Assembly: GCA_937930165.1 (NCBI GenBank)
Contig: CALGVL010000130.1
Coordinates: forward strand, 1-5,439
Direction of reading: 5' to 3'
DNA: 5,439 nt
Source of the DNA: an uncultured Acetobacteraceae bacterium
GTDB taxonomy: Bacteria; Pseudomonadota; Alphaproteobacteria; Acetobacterales; Acetobacteraceae
The stretch's first letter is position 1. Each line of letters opens with the position of its first letter. The notes under the pieces are model-generated. The model did no database searches, was not told the DNA's origin, and was given only the letters and a program-made list of their open reading frames with translations. Shown here one piece after another: positions 4,649 to 5,439 of this stretch. Position numbers and translations under genes: made by a program.

Positions 4649-5439
4649 TCAGGCCGGGGTGGCGACGCGGCGGCGCAGCGCCGCGCGCAGCTGCGCGGCC
4701 AGCGGCAGGGCCAGGGCGCAGAGCCCGGCCATGGCCCAGAACCCCGCCCCGCCAAGATGCGCGTAGAGCGGGCCGCAGCCCAGGGTCAGCAGGCCGGACG
4801 CAAGGCCGGTGCCGAGCGAGGCATGCAGGGTCTGTGCCGTCGCCGCTTGGTTGGGCGGCAGCCCGCCCAGCACCCGCATCGCCGCCAAGTGCTGCGCGCC
4901 GAAGGTTCCTGCATGCAGCACCTGCACCGCGGCCAGGGCCGGCAGCCAGGTGGTCTCGGCCGTCACGCCCCAGCGCAGCACGCCGCAGAGGGCGGCGAGC
5001 CCGGCAAGCCCCGCCGCCCCCAGCCGGTCCGCCAGCCGCCGTCCCCAGAGAAACAGCGCCACCTCCGCCACCACCCCCTCCGCCCAGAGCAGACCGATGA
5101 CGGCGGGTGACAGTCCGGCTGCTTGCCAGTGGATGGTGGCAAAGGCGTAGTAGAGGGCATGGCTGCCCTGGATCAGCGCCGAAAGCGGCAGCAGCCAGGG
5201 AAAGGCGGGATCGCGGAAGGGGGCGCGGAAGCCGCTGCGGCCGCGCCCCGCGACGGGCTCCGGCGGCAGGGCGCTGCCGGCCAGGGCGGTCAGCAGCAGG
5301 CAGGCGGCGAAGAGCCAGACGATGCTGGTGACGCCCGCCAGCGCCGCCACCTGCCCGACCAGGCCGGCCGCCAGGATGAAGCTGGCCGAGCCGGCCGAGC
5401 GCACCCGCCCGTAATACAAATGCAGCCGGCGGGAGGCGC
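4649..5439 (-). CDS. MFS transporter, HcaT/PPP-like (MFS_1_like), N-terminus missing
   Basis: About 263 C-terminal residues of a major facilitator superfamily permease are present, ending at TGA (complement of 4649-4651). The frame is open through the right edge. An in-frame TTG at 5419 is not the real start, because coding continues upstream (ASRRLH before LYYGRVR). The loop YGRVRSAGSASFI corresponds to the conserved YGRxRxWGS segment of the phenylpropionate permease (HcaT)-like family. HALYYAFATIHWQAAGLSPAVIG and LLWAEGVVAEVALF are also characteristic. About eight hydrophobic segments follow, matching helices 5-12 of a 12-helix carrier, so about 130 residues (helices 1-4) are off-window. 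The substrate cannot be assigned, since members are labelled by similarity to aromatic-acid or sugar/nucleoside carriers. It is co-directional with cfa. Confidence 0.88.
   Translation of the reverse strand, partial: ASRRLHLYYGRVRSAGSASFILAAGLVGQVAALAGVTSIVWLFAACLLLTALAGSALPPEPVAGRGRSGFRAPFRDPAFPWLLPLSALIQGSHALYYAFATIHWQAAGLSPAVIGLLWAEGVVAEVALFLWGRRLADRLGAAGLAGLAALCGVLRWGVTAETTWLPALAAVQVLHAGTFGAQHLAAMRVLGGLPPNQAATAQTLHASLGTGLASGLLTLGCGPLYAHLGGAGFWAMAGLCALALPLAAQLRAALRRRVATPA

Noticed and set aside
3433..5100. 555-codon + strand open frame
   Set aside because: It lies antisense across cfa, the intergenic gap and the MFS gene. Its low-complexity Pro/Arg/Ala tail is typical of GC-rich antisense frames, while the opposite strand encodes clear families with intact motifs.
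1..5439. CRISPR arrays, tRNA or rRNA genes, insertion sequences, prophage or defence genes
   Set aside because: Reading both strands, I saw no regularly spaced repeats, no tRNA-like cloverleaf with CCA or TTCGA arm, no transposase motif with flanking inverted repeats, and no phage or defence domains.

Overview
The window is a compact, very GC-rich (roughly 70% by eye, not computed) stretch of an alphaproteobacterium-like chromosome. An Acetobacteraceae/Roseomonas-type organism is my best guess. That rests on the base composition, the style of the branched-chain amino-acid binding protein, and an orphan Bug/TctC-type binding protein that looks Tat-exported. No 16S rRNA gene or other taxonomic marker is present, so the assignment is inference. 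The first 11 bases match the 3' end of the Illumina adapter, so the left edge is a contig end with adapter carry-over.

Layout: (1) 12-433 (+) is the C-terminal third of a periplasmic ABC-transporter binding protein of the LivK family. (2) 434-665 has no conventional gene but is rich in structure. It holds a GC hairpin after livK and a 25-codon Cys-containing small ORF. That ORF's ribosome-binding region is complementary over 16 nt to the universal 3' end of 16S rRNA, and it can fold into a stem that buries the start codon. A GNRA-capped hairpin and a long terminator-like stem follow. (3) 666-1655 (-) is a Bug/TctC solute-binding protein. (4) 1737-3299 (+), divergent from it, is a formylglycine-dependent sulfatase / phosphonate monoester hydrolase-like enzyme. 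(5) 3310-4551 (-) is a cyclopropane-fatty-acyl-phospholipid synthase, tail-to-tail with the sulfatase. (6) 4649-5439 (-) is the C-terminal two thirds of an MFS transporter of the HcaT/PPP-like type, running off the right edge.

How the genes may work together: the Bug protein and the sulfatase-fold hydrolase share an 81-bp divergent intergenic region, so they could be co-regulated for scavenging an organic acid or ester. The MFS gene and cfa run in the same direction with a 97-bp gap and may be one transcription unit, but no functional link is evident. The protein-coding genes are ordinary members of known families. The part that deserves a second look is the small ORF / structured RNA at about 490-650.
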